This document shows, one piece after another, positions 1-6,679 of a stretch of 11,266 nt of DNA (position 1 is the first letter of the stretch; every line of letters begins with the position of its first letter). The notes beneath the pieces are model-generated. The model saw only the letters and a list, made by a program, of their open reading frames with translations. It ran no database searches and was not told the DNA's origin. The stretch is from Desulfobulbus sp. (GTDB taxonomy: Bacteria > Desulfobacterota > Desulfobulbia > Desulfobulbales > Desulfobulbaceae). The stretch spans positions 1 through 11,266 of the forward strand of contig JAGODN010000040.1 of NCBI GenBank assembly GCA_017998195.1, written 5' to 3'. The position numbers and the translations under genes were made by a program.

Positions 1-723
1 GAGATTCCAGGTCTGGACGACGGCGGCCCGGGCCGATTCGGCGAGGCCGGCCGCCCGATAGCGGACCTCGTCGCTGCGCACGATACCGAGCATGTAGCGC
101 TCGCCCACCTCCTCGCCGAACAGGTTTTTCACCTTCTGCATGGTTGGCTGGGCGGTAACGGTCAGCTGTTCACCGCCGCGCTCGACCGCAACGGTGACGG
201 GGCGGCCCTGGCTGTCCTTGATGGCGTCCGAGACCTGGGTCCAGGTGGTGATGGGCCGGTCGTTGATGGTGCGGATCTCGTCCCCGGTCTTGAGGCCGAC
301 CTGCTCGGCCACCGATCCCGGGGTGATCTCGCCGATTTTCGTCGAGTCCACCGGTTCGGGCAGACCGACGAACACGAACAGCACGAAAAACAGCAGCACC
401 GCGAACACCAGGTTGAACAGCGGCCCGCCGAAAACGATGCCGAACCGCTGCCACACCGGCTTGTGCGAGAAGGAGCGGTGTCGCTCGGCCGCCTGCACCT
501 CCTCGCCCTCCTGCTCGCCGTACATCTTGACGTAGCCGCCGAGGGGAAAGGCGCTGATCAAATATTCGGTCTCACCCCACTGGCGGCCCCAGACGCGGTT
601 GCCGAAGCCGAGGGAGAATTTCAGCACCTTCACCCCGCAGAGCTTGGCGAACAGAAAATGACCGAGTTCATGGACAAAGATGAGAACGCCGAGAACGAGA
701 ATGAAGCTGAGAAGGGAATTCAT
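1..723 (-). CDS. rseP: RseP-type site-2 intramembrane zinc metalloprotease, N-terminal part (cut by window edge)
   Basis: The first 241 residues are present; the C-terminus lies beyond the left edge. The protein starts MNSLLSFILVLGVLIF and carries the zinc-protease motif HELGH at residues 18-22 inside the first membrane segment, where two His are metal ligands and Glu is catalytic. FSLGFG follows at about 36-41 and GGYVKM at 62-67, both typical of the RseP/RasP family. A second hydrophobic segment spans about 95-120, followed by the start of a PDZ domain (IGEITPGSVAEQVGL from 130). Known family role: cutting transmembrane anti-sigma factors such as RseA and clearing signal-peptide remnants in the inner membrane. 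The second catalytic motif (NPDG type) cannot be seen here. It lies 62 bases after dxr, and the Shine-Dalgarno sequence is weak. The ATG was chosen because the family begins a few residues before the first membrane segment. Confidence 0.95.
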   Translation of the reverse strand, partial: MNSLLSFILVLGVLIFVHELGHFLFAKLCGVKVLKFSLGFGNRVWGRQWGETEYLISAFPLGGYVKMYGEQEGEEVQAAERHRSFSHKPVWQRFGIVFGGPLFNLVFAVLLFFVLFVFVGLPEPVDSTKIGEITPGSVAEQVGLKTGDEIRTINDRPITTWTQVSDAIKDSQGRPVTVAVERGGEQLTVTAQPTMQKVKNLFGEEVGERYMLGIVRSDEVRYRAAGLAESARAAVVQTWNL

Positions 724-785
724 GCGGATGCTCGGAAAAGCCCGGGAAGTGAGAACAGTGGGCCGCGACCACGGGGCCGCGGCGA

Positions 786-1943
786 TCAGGCGGCCTGGAC
801 GAGGCGCGCCGCGACCGCGCGGGCGGCGCGGTCCGCACTGAGGATGGCCTGCAGGTCCATGTCGTCCGCCTGGTCGACCTGGTCGAGGGCGGCGGCGACG
901 ATGGCGGCAATGGCGGCAAAGGTGATGCGGCCGTCGAGAAAGGCCGCGACCGCCACTTCGTTGGCCGCGTTGAGCACCGCCGGCTTGATCCCACCCGCGG
1001 CCAGGGCCTCGCAGGCCAGGCGCAGGGCCGGGAAACGGTCCGTATCCGGCGGTTCGAACACCAGACCGCCGCACTCGGCCAGGTTCAACCGGGCAAGTCC
1101 CAGGTCGAGCCGTTCCGGATAGGAGAGGGCGTAGGCGATGGGGATGCGCATGTCCGGGATGCCCAGTTGGGCGACCACCGAACCGTCGCGGAATTCGACC
1201 AGCGAGTGGACGATGGACTGCGGGTGGACCACCACCTCGATCTGTTCCGGCTCGACGGCGAACAGCCAGCGCGCTTCGATCACTTCCAGCCCCTTGTTCA
1301 TCAGGGTGGCCGAATCGATGGAAATCTTCGGGCCCATGCTCCAGTTGGGGTGAGCCAGGGCCTGGGCCGGGGTCACCCCCCGCAGGACCTCCGGGCTGGT
1401 GGTGCGGAAGGGTCCGCCCGAGGCGGTGAGGATGATACGGGCCACGTCCTGGCGGCGCCCCGCCTCCAGAGCCTGGAAGATGGCGCTGTGCTCCGAGTCG
1501 ATGGGCAACAGCCGCACCCCGTGGGCACGCACCGCCGTCATGATCAGGCGGCCGGCCATGACCAGGGTTTCCTTGTTGGCCAGGCCCACGTCCTTGCCCG
1601 CCTCGATGGCGGCCAACACCGGCAGCAGGCCGACCGCGCCCACCACCGCGGACACGACCATGTCCGCGCTCGAAAGGGTGGCGACCCGGCGGTTGCCCTC
1701 GGCCCCGGTGAGGATGTGCGGCCGGCAGTCGACCGGCAGCAGGGCGACGAGGCGGTCCGCCAGGGCCGGATCGGCGATGGACACCACCTCGGGGCGGAAT
1801 TCCCGCACCTGTTCGGCGAGCAGATCGACGCGCCGGCCCGCGGAAAGCCCGGCCACCCGGAACCGGTCCGGGAACTGGCGGACCACGGCGAGCACGTTCA
1901 TGCCGATGGACCCGGTGGAGCCGAGCAGGGACAGGGTTTTCAT
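786..1943 (-). CDS. dxr: 1-deoxy-D-xylulose 5-phosphate reductoisomerase (Dxr/IspC)
   Basis: 385 residues, close to the usual family length. It converts 1-deoxyxylulose 5-phosphate to methylerythritol 4-phosphate with NADPH, the committed step of the MEP isoprenoid pathway in the cytoplasm. Visible motifs: the nucleotide-binding loop GSTGSIG at 8-14, GLANKE at 120-125, metal ligands D149 and E151 in PIDSEH, the flexible-loop region HPNWSMGPKISIDSA at 198-212 and NKGLE at 216-220, with E220 matching the third metal ligand. The reading frame stays open far upstream inside cdsA, but the family begins at MKTLSLLG. That ATG overlaps the cdsA stop as ATGA and has no clear Shine-Dalgarno sequence of its own, so translation is probably coupled to cdsA. 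Its product feeds isoprenoid precursors to UppS, encoded two genes upstream. Confidence 0.97.
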   Translation of the reverse strand: MKTLSLLGSTGSIGMNVLAVVRQFPDRFRVAGLSAGRRVDLLAEQVREFRPEVVSIADPALADRLVALLPVDCRPHILTGAEGNRRVATLSSADMVVSAVVGAVGLLPVLAAIEAGKDVGLANKETLVMAGRLIMTAVRAHGVRLLPIDSEHSAIFQALEAGRRQDVARIILTASGGPFRTTSPEVLRGVTPAQALAHPNWSMGPKISIDSATLMNKGLEVIEARWLFAVEPEQIEVVVHPQSIVHSLVEFRDGSVVAQLGIPDMRIPIAYALSYPERLDLGLARLNLAECGGLVFEPPDTDRFPALRLACEALAAGGIKPAVLNAANEVAVAAFLDGRITFAAIAAIVAAALDQVDQADDMDLQAILSADRAARAVAARLVQAA

Positions 1944-2737
1944 CCGAGCAGGCCGAAATGGAGCAGGTAGTACAGGACCGGCGCGGTGAGCAGCAGGCTG
2001 TCGATCCGGTCGAGGATGCCGCCGTGGCCGGCGAGGATGGTGCCCGAATCCTTGACCCCCACGCTGCGCTTGATCATCGACTCGGTCAGGTCGCCGGCTA
2101 TGCCGACCACCACGAGCAGGGCCGCGGCCGCAAGGAGCGCCAGCGGGTTGACCGGCACCGGAAAGAACTGGTTGAGGACCAGGGCGGCGACGATGCCGGC
2201 GAGCAGGCCGCCGACCCCGCCGGCCACGGTCTTCTTCGGGCTGATCAGGGGAAAGAGCTTGCGCCGGCCGAAGGCCCGGCCGGCGTAGTAGGCGCCGGTG
2301 TCGGAGCCGGCGACAATGACCATGAGCATGGTCAGCCAGAACGGGCCCTGGGGATGGTGACGGAGGAGCACCACGTGGGCCACACACAGGGAAACGTACT
2401 GGGTGGCGAAGCCGCCGCAACTCATGAACCGGTGGACATCGTCCATGGCGCCGTAGCCGTGCAGGGCGATGGCGGCAACAGCCAGCAGGCTGGCGATCAT
2501 CGCGGCCAGGATCAGGTCGGGGCGGCCGGCCGCGGCGGCCAGCACCGGCAGCAGGCAGGCGAGGATGGCCAGCACCTGGTGCGGGCGGGTCAGCCCGGGG
2601 CAGGCCATGCGGAAATACTCGAACAGGGCCACACAGGCGGCGGCCACCACCACCACCCAAAACAGGGTGGCCGAGCCGTAGAAGAGCAGCGCCAGCCAGC
2701 CGCCGGCCAGCAGGACGCCGGGTACGAGACGGTTCAT
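1940..2737 (-). CDS. cdsA: Phosphatidate cytidylyltransferase (CDP-diglyceride synthase)
   Basis: 265 residues, very hydrophobic with several predicted membrane helices. It makes CDP-diacylglycerol from phosphatidic acid and CTP in the inner membrane, the branch point of phospholipid synthesis. The CdsA signature is complete at residues 220-246: S220, K223-R224, K229-D230, H238-G239-G240, D243-R244 and D246, where conserved acidic residues bind metal. SDTGAYYAGRAFGRRK at 145-160 is a second typical block. The ATG is preceded by GGAG about nine bases upstream, lying inside the end of uppS; only 6 bases separate the uppS stop from this start. The stop overlaps the dxr start (ATGA). The tight uppS-cdsA-dxr packing implies co-translation of lipid-carrier and phospholipid enzymes. 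Cys and Ala are abundant, with nothing that suggests a defect. Confidence 0.96.
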   Translation of the reverse strand: MNRLVPGVLLAGGWLALLFYGSATLFWVVVVAAACVALFEYFRMACPGLTRPHQVLAILACLLPVLAAAAGRPDLILAAMIASLLAVAAIALHGYGAMDDVHRFMSCGGFATQYVSLCVAHVVLLRHHPQGPFWLTMLMVIVAGSDTGAYYAGRAFGRRKLFPLISPKKTVAGGVGGLLAGIVAALVLNQFFPVPVNPLALLAAAALLVVVGIAGDLTESMIKRSVGVKDSGTILAGHGGILDRIDSLLLTAPVLYYLLHFGLLG

Positions 2738-2743
2738 GGCTGC

Positions 2744-3487
2744 CTACTCCGCCACCTGGGCGCCGGTGCGGCCGAAGCGGCGCTGCCGGTTGTTGAACTC
2801 GGCAATCGCCTCCATGAGCTGATCCTTTTTGAAATCAGGCCACTTCACCTCGGTGAAATAGAGTTCGGCATAGGAGGCCTGCCAGAGCAGGAAGTTGGAC
2901 AGGCGGTGTTCGCCGCCGGTACGGATGAGCAGGTCCGGGTCGGGCTGGGAGGCGGTGAACAGGTGGTCACCCATGGTCGTCTCGTCGATGTTCCGCCAGT
3001 CCAGCCCGCCTTCGGCGCATCGGCGGGCAAGGGTCTGCACCGCCCTGACCACCTCGGCGCGGCCGCCGTAGTTGAGGGCCAGGTTGAGGGTCATGCCGGT
3101 ACAGGCCCGGGTGTCGGCGATGGTCCTGGCAAGGATGGTGCGTACGTCCGCCGGCAGCCGGTCCTGGTCGCCCAGGCAGCAGAGACGGATGTCGTTTTTG
3201 AGCATGGTGGTCAATTCGGACTGCAGGTAGGCCCGCAGCAGCCCCATCAGGCCGCTGACCTCGGTACTCGGCCGGCTCCAGTTTTCGGTGGAGAAGGCGT
3301 ACAGCGTCAGGTAGCCGACACCGAGCGTACGGGCGGCCTCGACCACCTCGCGCACCGAGTCCACCCCCGCCTTGTGGCCGAACAGCCGCGCACGCCGGCG
3401 TTCCTCGGCCCAACGGCCGTTGCCGTCCATGATGATGGCGATATGACGGGGCACCCGGGCGCCCCCGGACCGTTCAGTCTCCTGCAT
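2744..3487 (-). CDS. uppS: Undecaprenyl diphosphate synthase (cis-prenyltransferase)
   Basis: 247 residues, normal for the family. It condenses isopentenyl diphosphate onto farnesyl diphosphate to make the C55 carrier used for peptidoglycan and O-antigen. Motifs seen: HIAIIMDGNGRWA at 15-27 with catalytic D21; FGHKAG at 36-41; FSTENW at 65-70; NYGGRAE at 139-145; and the C-terminal signature starting DLLIRTGGE at 185-193 and ending ELYF at 208-211. The start was chosen because only a short leader precedes the first motif; GGACGAG lies just upstream as a modest ribosome binding site. It sits 26 bases after frr and 6 bases before cdsA. The position after frr is conserved in many bacteria. CTP- and isoprenoid-linked neighbours (pyrH, cdsA, dxr) fit a cell-envelope supply role. 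Confidence 0.97.
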   Translation of the reverse strand: MQETERSGGARVPRHIAIIMDGNGRWAEERRRARLFGHKAGVDSVREVVEAARTLGVGYLTLYAFSTENWSRPSTEVSGLMGLLRAYLQSELTTMLKNDIRLCCLGDQDRLPADVRTILARTIADTRACTGMTLNLALNYGGRAEVVRAVQTLARRCAEGGLDWRNIDETTMGDHLFTASQPDPDLLIRTGGEHRLSNFLLWQASYAELYFTEVKWPDFKKDQLMEAIAEFNNRQRRFGRTGAQVAE

Positions 3488-3513
3488 GCGTTCTCGTCCG
3501 CCGGGCAGGGAGG

Positions 3514-4071
3514 TCAGACCTCCATGACCTCCTTTTCCTTGCCGCGCAGGATCTCGTCGATCTGGCCGATGAAGCCGTCGGTGGTCTTCTGCGCCTCCTC
3601 CTGGAGACGAAACATGTCGTCTTCGGAGATCTCCTTGTCCTTCTTCGATTTCTTCAGGGTCTCGTTGACGTCGCGGCGGATGTTGCGGATGGCGACCTTG
3701 TACTCCTCGCCGATCTTTTTCACCTGCTTGACCAACTCCTTGCGGCGCTCACCGGTGAGCGGCGGGATGGTCAGGCGGACCACGTTGCCGTCGCTCTGCG
3801 GCGTCAACCCCAGGCCCGAGCCGAGGATGGCCTTTTCGATGGCCGGCAGCACCTGCGGATCCCACGGCTTGATGGCGATCAGGTTGTTCTCGGGGATGGT
3901 CAGGGTGCCGACTTGGTCCAGGGCCATCTGCGAACCGTAGGCATTCACCTTGATGCCGTCGAGCAACGAGAGGGAGGCGCGACCCGTGCGGATTTTCACC
4001 AACTCCCGCTTGAGGGCCTCGACACTTGCCTCCATTTTCTCACGCAACTGCCCGTGTATGTCAGAACTCAT
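3514..4071 (-). CDS. frr: Ribosome recycling factor
   Basis: 185 residues, the same length as the E. coli protein. Together with EF-G it splits the post-termination ribosome. The sequence fits the two-domain L shape: a long helical N-terminal part with RTGRAS at 28-33, a middle domain (GTLTIPENNLIAIKPWD at about 55-71), then the three-helix return with IRNIRRD near residue 130 and DKEISEDD. The ATG has a very strong Shine-Dalgarno region (GGGAGGAG) just upstream at about 4076-4085. It follows pyrH after 73 bases and precedes uppS, the arrangement common to most bacteria. No terminator is seen on either side, so it is probably read from the rpsB promoter. Confidence 0.98.
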   Translation of the reverse strand: MSSDIHGQLREKMEASVEALKRELVKIRTGRASLSLLDGIKVNAYGSQMALDQVGTLTIPENNLIAIKPWDPQVLPAIEKAILGSGLGLTPQSDGNVVRLTIPPLTGERRKELVKQVKKIGEEYKVAIRNIRRDVNETLKKSKKDKEISEDDMFRLQEEAQKTTDGFIGQIDEILRGKEKEVMEV

Positions 4072-4144
4072 AAATTCTCCTCCCTCGGTTGCCGCTGACG
4101 GCCAGGCGACCGGCGCCGCCGGGGGGCGAGGCCGGCGCGTCCGC

Positions 4145-4852
4145 TCAGCGGGTGATCAACGTGCCGATATCCTCGCCTGAAACCGCACGCACGATATTGC
4201 CCGGTACCTTCATGTTGAAGACAAAGATCGGCAGGTTGTTGTCGCGCGCCAGCGAGATGCCGGCCGCATCCATGACCCGCAGATCCTCGCGCAGCACGGT
4301 GGTGTAGGTGAGGGACTTGTAGCGCACCGCCTGGTCGTCCTTCTCCGGGTCGCGATCGTAGACGCCGTCCACCCGGGTGGCCTTCATGATCACGTCGGCA
4401 CGGATTTCCAGGGCCCGCAGCACGGCGGCGGTATCGGTGGTGAAATAGGGGTTGCCGGTACCGGCCGCAAAGATGACCACCCGGCCGGCGTCCAGATGCT
4501 CGCAGGCCCGGCGACGGTCGTAGGGTTCGCAGACGTTGCGCATGGCGATGGCGGACAGCACCCGGGCGGGCACGCCATGGCGCTCGAGGCCGTCCTGGAC
4601 GGCCAGCGAGTTCATCACCGTGGCGAGCATGCCCATGTTGTCCGCGGCCCCGCGTTCCATGCCGCTGGCCGCTCCGGCCACGCCGCGGAAGATGTTGCCC
4701 GCGCCGATGACCAGGGCCAGTTCGATGTTCAGCGCCCGGATAGCGAGGATCTCCTCGGCGAGGAACCGGATCATGTCGGTGCTGATCCCGTAGGCGCCGT
4801 CACCCATCAGGGCCTCGCCGCTGATCTTCAGCAGCACCCGCTTGAATTTCAT
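4145..4852 (-). CDS. pyrH: UMP kinase
   Basis: 235 residues, typical for bacterial UMP kinase of the amino-acid kinase fold, a hexamer that makes UDP from UMP and ATP. Seen: the phosphate-binding start KRVLLKISGEALMG at 4-17, the glycine-rich GAGNIFRG at 50-57, AAGTGNPYFTTDTAA at 129-143 and the VDGVYDRDP loop at 161-169. The open frame continues upstream to 4996, but the family starts at MKFKRVLLK; GGGGAGAGG lies directly before this ATG, so the shorter start is preferred. UMP kinases of this type are known to be activated by GTP and inhibited by UTP. It lies 85 bases after tsf and 73 before frr, in the widely conserved rpsB-tsf-pyrH-frr cluster. Confidence 0.97.
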   Translation of the reverse strand: MKFKRVLLKISGEALMGDGAYGISTDMIRFLAEEILAIRALNIELALVIGAGNIFRGVAGAASGMERGAADNMGMLATVMNSLAVQDGLERHGVPARVLSAIAMRNVCEPYDRRRACEHLDAGRVVIFAAGTGNPYFTTDTAAVLRALEIRADVIMKATRVDGVYDRDPEKDDQAVRYKSLTYTTVLREDLRVMDAAGISLARDNNLPIFVFNMKVPGNIVRAVSGEDIGTLITR

Positions 4853-4937
4853 CGTTTCCTCTCCCCTGCCCTTGTCCGCTCCTCTCCCGGCTCGACCTTT
4901 GGTGCCGTGGCCGCCAACCGCTTCCGGTACAGAGGCA

Positions 4938-5528
4938 TCAGCCGATCTGGAACCGGGCGAACTTTTTGATGGAGATGTTCTCTCCCATCTTGGCAACCAG
5001 TTCGTTGAGCAGATCCTGGACGCTCAGATCGGGGTTCTTCACATACTTCTGCTCGAGCAGGCAGACCTCGGCGAGGAATTTTTCCATCTTGCCGGCCACC
5101 ATCTTCTCGGCGATCTGCTGCGGCTTGCCGGACTCCAGCGCCTGGTTGATGTAGATGTCCTTCTCCCGCTGCACCACCTCCGCGGGGATCTCGTCACGGC
5201 TCACGGCCAGCGGACTGACCGCGGCCACGTGCATGGCGATGTTGCGGGCAAAGGCCTTGAAGTCGTCGGTCTTGGCCACGAAGTCGGTCTCGCAGGCCAC
5301 CTCGACCATGACCCCAATCTTGCCGCCGGCGTGGATATAGGCCTCGATGACCCCTTCCCGGGTCTCCTTGCCGGCGCGTTTGGCGGCCACGGCAAGTCCT
5401 TTCTGCCGCAGCAGGTCCACGGCCTTTTCCATATCGCCGTCGGTGTCGGTCAACGCCTTTTTGCAGTCCATCATGCCGGCGTTGGTTTTTTCCCGAAGTT
5501 CCTTGACCATCTGGCTGGTGATATTCAC
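4938..5528 (-). CDS. tsf: Elongation factor Ts, short form, GTG start
   Basis: 196 residues. EF-Ts is the nucleotide exchange factor that reloads EF-Tu with GTP. The N-terminal module (about 1-55, with VKELREKTNAGMMDCKKAL from residue 8) and the TDFV motif at 81-84, which contacts EF-Tu, are intact. Compared with the roughly 280-residue E. coli protein, one part of the core repeat and the coiled-coil insertion are missing; short EF-Ts of about 200 residues is a known natural form in several phyla. The first codon is GTG, not ATG: positions 5526-5528 read cac on the plus strand, and AGGAG lies eight bases upstream. It follows rpsB after a 152-base spacer with a hairpin and precedes pyrH by 85 bases. 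Confidence 0.97.
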   Translation of the reverse strand: MNITSQMVKELREKTNAGMMDCKKALTDTDGDMEKAVDLLRQKGLAVAAKRAGKETREGVIEAYIHAGGKIGVMVEVACETDFVAKTDDFKAFARNIAMHVAAVSPLAVSRDEIPAEVVQREKDIYINQALESGKPQQIAEKMVAGKMEKFLAEVCLLEQKYVKNPDLSVQDLLNELVAKMGENISIKKFARFQIG

Positions 5529-5536
5529 GGTACGCT

Positions 5537-5541
5537 CTCCT
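5537..5541 (-). promoter_or_regulatory. Shine-Dalgarno sequence fixing the tsf GTG start
   Basis: AGGAG on the minus strand, eight bases before the GTG. The family N-terminus begins exactly there and the next in-frame ATG is residue 7, so the GTG is the only start with proper spacing that keeps the conserved N-terminus whole. Confidence 0.85.
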
Positions 5542-5604
5542 GGTTTCTGGTCTGACAGTCTCTTAAAAAGTACGGCTGCGGACGTCGCCTATCGCTGTAC
5601 GGCT

Positions 5605-5637
5605 CACCGGCCTGAGGACATGATCCCCCGGCCGGTG
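5605..5637 (-). other. Hairpin in the rpsB-tsf spacer
   Basis: In the transcript CACCGGCC (5637-5630) pairs perfectly with GGCCGGTG (5612-5605). After one mismatch, five more pairs (GGGGA with UCCUC, one G-U) close on a five-base loop, giving 13 pairs in total. No U-run follows, so it is not a classic intrinsic terminator. It may stall or attenuate polymerase, protect an RNA end, or be a processing site between rpsB and tsf. The structure was folded by eye only. Confidence 0.55.
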
Positions 5638-5680
5638 CCGGATGCGCGGGCGAACGCTTCGAGCCTGATCGTTGGTCCGG

Positions 5681-6457
5681 TTATTCCTCGTCCATCTTGG
5701 CGGCCAGATCTTCGTCCACCTGGCCGGTCATGGCGCTCTCCAGTTCCTCCACCCGCGGTTCGGCCTCTTCTCCGCGCCGCGCCCGGCCTTCGATCACCGC
5801 CTCGGCCATCATGGAGGTGATCAGCTTGATGGCGCGGATGGCGTCATCGTTGCCGGGAATGAGGTAATCGATCCCTGCGGGGTCGCAGTTGGTATCGGTC
5901 AGGGCCACCACCGGGATGCCCAGTTTGACCGCCTCGCCCACGGCAATGTCCTCTTTCTTGGGATCGATGATGAAGATGACATCGGGCAGGGACCGCATGT
6001 TCTTGATACCGCCGATGTTGCGGTCGAGCTTGATCCGCTCCTTTTCCATCTGCAGGACTTCCTTTTTCGGGAAACGGAGGATGGAACCGTCCTGCTGCAT
6101 GCTTTCGATCTTTTTCAGCCGATCGACCGAGGACTTGATGGTCTGGAAGTTGGTGAGCATGCCGCCCAGCCAACGGTGATTGATGAAAAACATGCCGCAC
6201 CGGTCGGCCTCTTCACGGATGATGGCCTGGCCCTGTTTTTTGGTGCCGACAAAGAGCACGGTGCCACCGTTGGCGACCGCATCGACCATGTAGCTGTAGG
6301 CCTTGCGGAACATCTTCATGGTGACATCGAGATTGATGATGTAGATGCCGTTGCGCGGCCCGTAGATGTACGGTTTCATCTTCGGGTTCCACCGCCGGGT
6401 CTGATGACCGAAGTGCAGGCCGGCTTCCAGCATCTGACGCATTGTTACTGCTGCCAT
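5681..6457 (-). CDS. rpsB: 30S ribosomal protein S2
   Basis: 258 residues. S2 binds the 30S body near the anti-Shine-Dalgarno region and is needed for initiation. Both family blocks are visible: the N-terminal LEAGLHFGHQTRRWNPKM from residue 10, and the C-terminal DTNCDPAGIDYLIPGNDDA around residues 188-206, which marks the Rossmann-like core. The tail after about residue 225 is acidic. The frame stays open upstream to 6529, but S2 begins MAAVTMRQML; that ATG has GGGAG eight bases before it, so the longer start is rejected. It is the first gene of the rpsB-tsf-pyrH-frr-uppS-cdsA-dxr-rseP run, behind a 222-base spacer holding a candidate promoter and folded leader. In E. coli S2 represses its own mRNA through the 5' leader; whether this leader does so is inference. 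Confidence 0.98.
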   Translation of the reverse strand: MAAVTMRQMLEAGLHFGHQTRRWNPKMKPYIYGPRNGIYIINLDVTMKMFRKAYSYMVDAVANGGTVLFVGTKKQGQAIIREEADRCGMFFINHRWLGGMLTNFQTIKSSVDRLKKIESMQQDGSILRFPKKEVLQMEKERIKLDRNIGGIKNMRSLPDVIFIIDPKKEDIAVGEAVKLGIPVVALTDTNCDPAGIDYLIPGNDDAIRAIKLITSMMAEAVIEGRARRGEEAEPRVEELESAMTGQVDEDLAAKMDEE

Positions 6458-6487
6458 GAGAATTTCTCCCTGTTCTGGTTGTTCCTC

Positions 6488-6540
6488 CATCCCTGTGCCG
6501 ATCCCGCGCGGTGCGGGACACCAAGGCAAGTGCCGGGATG
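6488..6540 (-). promoter_or_regulatory. Structured leader of rpsB, compound stem-loop
   Basis: By eye the transcript folds as nested helices: CATCCC (6540-6535) with GGGATG (6493-6488), TGCC with GGCA inside it, and at the tip TCCCGC/GCGGGA (6518-6513 with 6507-6502) around the loop ACCGC. It ends 18 bases before the rpsB Shine-Dalgarno sequence (6466-6470). Candidate autoregulatory target for S2; the function is inferred from position only. Confidence 0.45.
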
Positions 6541-6549
6541 TGTGTGATG

Positions 6550-6570
6550 GCGCCCCCGCGGTGGGGGCGC
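6550..6570 (-). promoter_or_regulatory. Upstream hairpin in the rpsB leader
   Basis: A perfect eight-pair stem GCGCCCCC/GGGGGCGC closes the loop ACCGC, the same five-base loop as in the hairpin 32 bases further on. The only A/T run nearby is on the wrong side for termination of the upstream gene on the minus strand. It therefore reads as part of the 5' leader of rpsB rather than as a terminator. Confidence 0.5.
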
Positions 6571-6589
6571 GGAAAGAATCGAACCGTTT

Positions 6590-6618
6590 TTTTTAGCACA
6601 TCTGGGCGGGCATTGCAA
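6590..6618 (-). promoter_or_regulatory. Candidate sigma-70 type promoter for the rpsB operon
   Basis: On the minus strand TTGCAA (6618-6613) and TAAAAA (6595-6590) are 17 bases apart, each matching four of six consensus bases. Transcription would start near 6583, giving a leader of about 125 bases that contains both hairpins. Plausible but unproven; the match is moderate. Confidence 0.4.
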
Positions 6619-6679
6619 GCTCGCTCCGGCAGGGCTTTACGATCCGGGCCGGGGCCGGACGCGGCCCATGGCCCACCGC

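Noticed and set aside
724..785. Inverted repeat GCCGCG/CGCGGC between dxr and rseP as terminator
   Set aside because: Six pairs with a ten-base loop and no U-run; probably chance, and the operon continues into rseP.
1944..2660. N-terminal extension of the dxr frame into cdsA
   Set aside because: The extension is Arg/Pro/Gly-rich shadow sequence of cdsA; Dxr family proteins begin at MKTLSLLG, and the ATGA overlap supports that start.
1958..3940. A 660-codon open frame on the plus strand
   Set aside because: It lies opposite cdsA, uppS and frr, which all carry full family motifs; its translation is low-complexity Gly/His/Gln-rich, a usual shadow in GC-rich DNA.
4072..4144. GC-rich inverted repeat between pyrH and frr (CGCCGG/CCGGCG)
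   Set aside because: Only six pairs, no U-run, and such matches arise easily in very GC-rich spacers.
4853..4996. Longer pyrH start overlapping the end of tsf
   Set aside because: The extra 48 residues resemble no UMP kinase, and a good Shine-Dalgarno sequence precedes MKFKRVLLK.
6458..6529. Longer rpsB start with 24 extra residues
   Set aside because: The extra residues overlap the leader stem and do not belong to S2; a GGGAG sits correctly before MAAVTMRQ.
6550..6594. Hairpin followed by eight T as a plus-strand terminator
   Set aside because: The T-run is 16 bases away from the stem and there is no plus-strand gene to terminate; on the minus strand the A-run precedes the stem.
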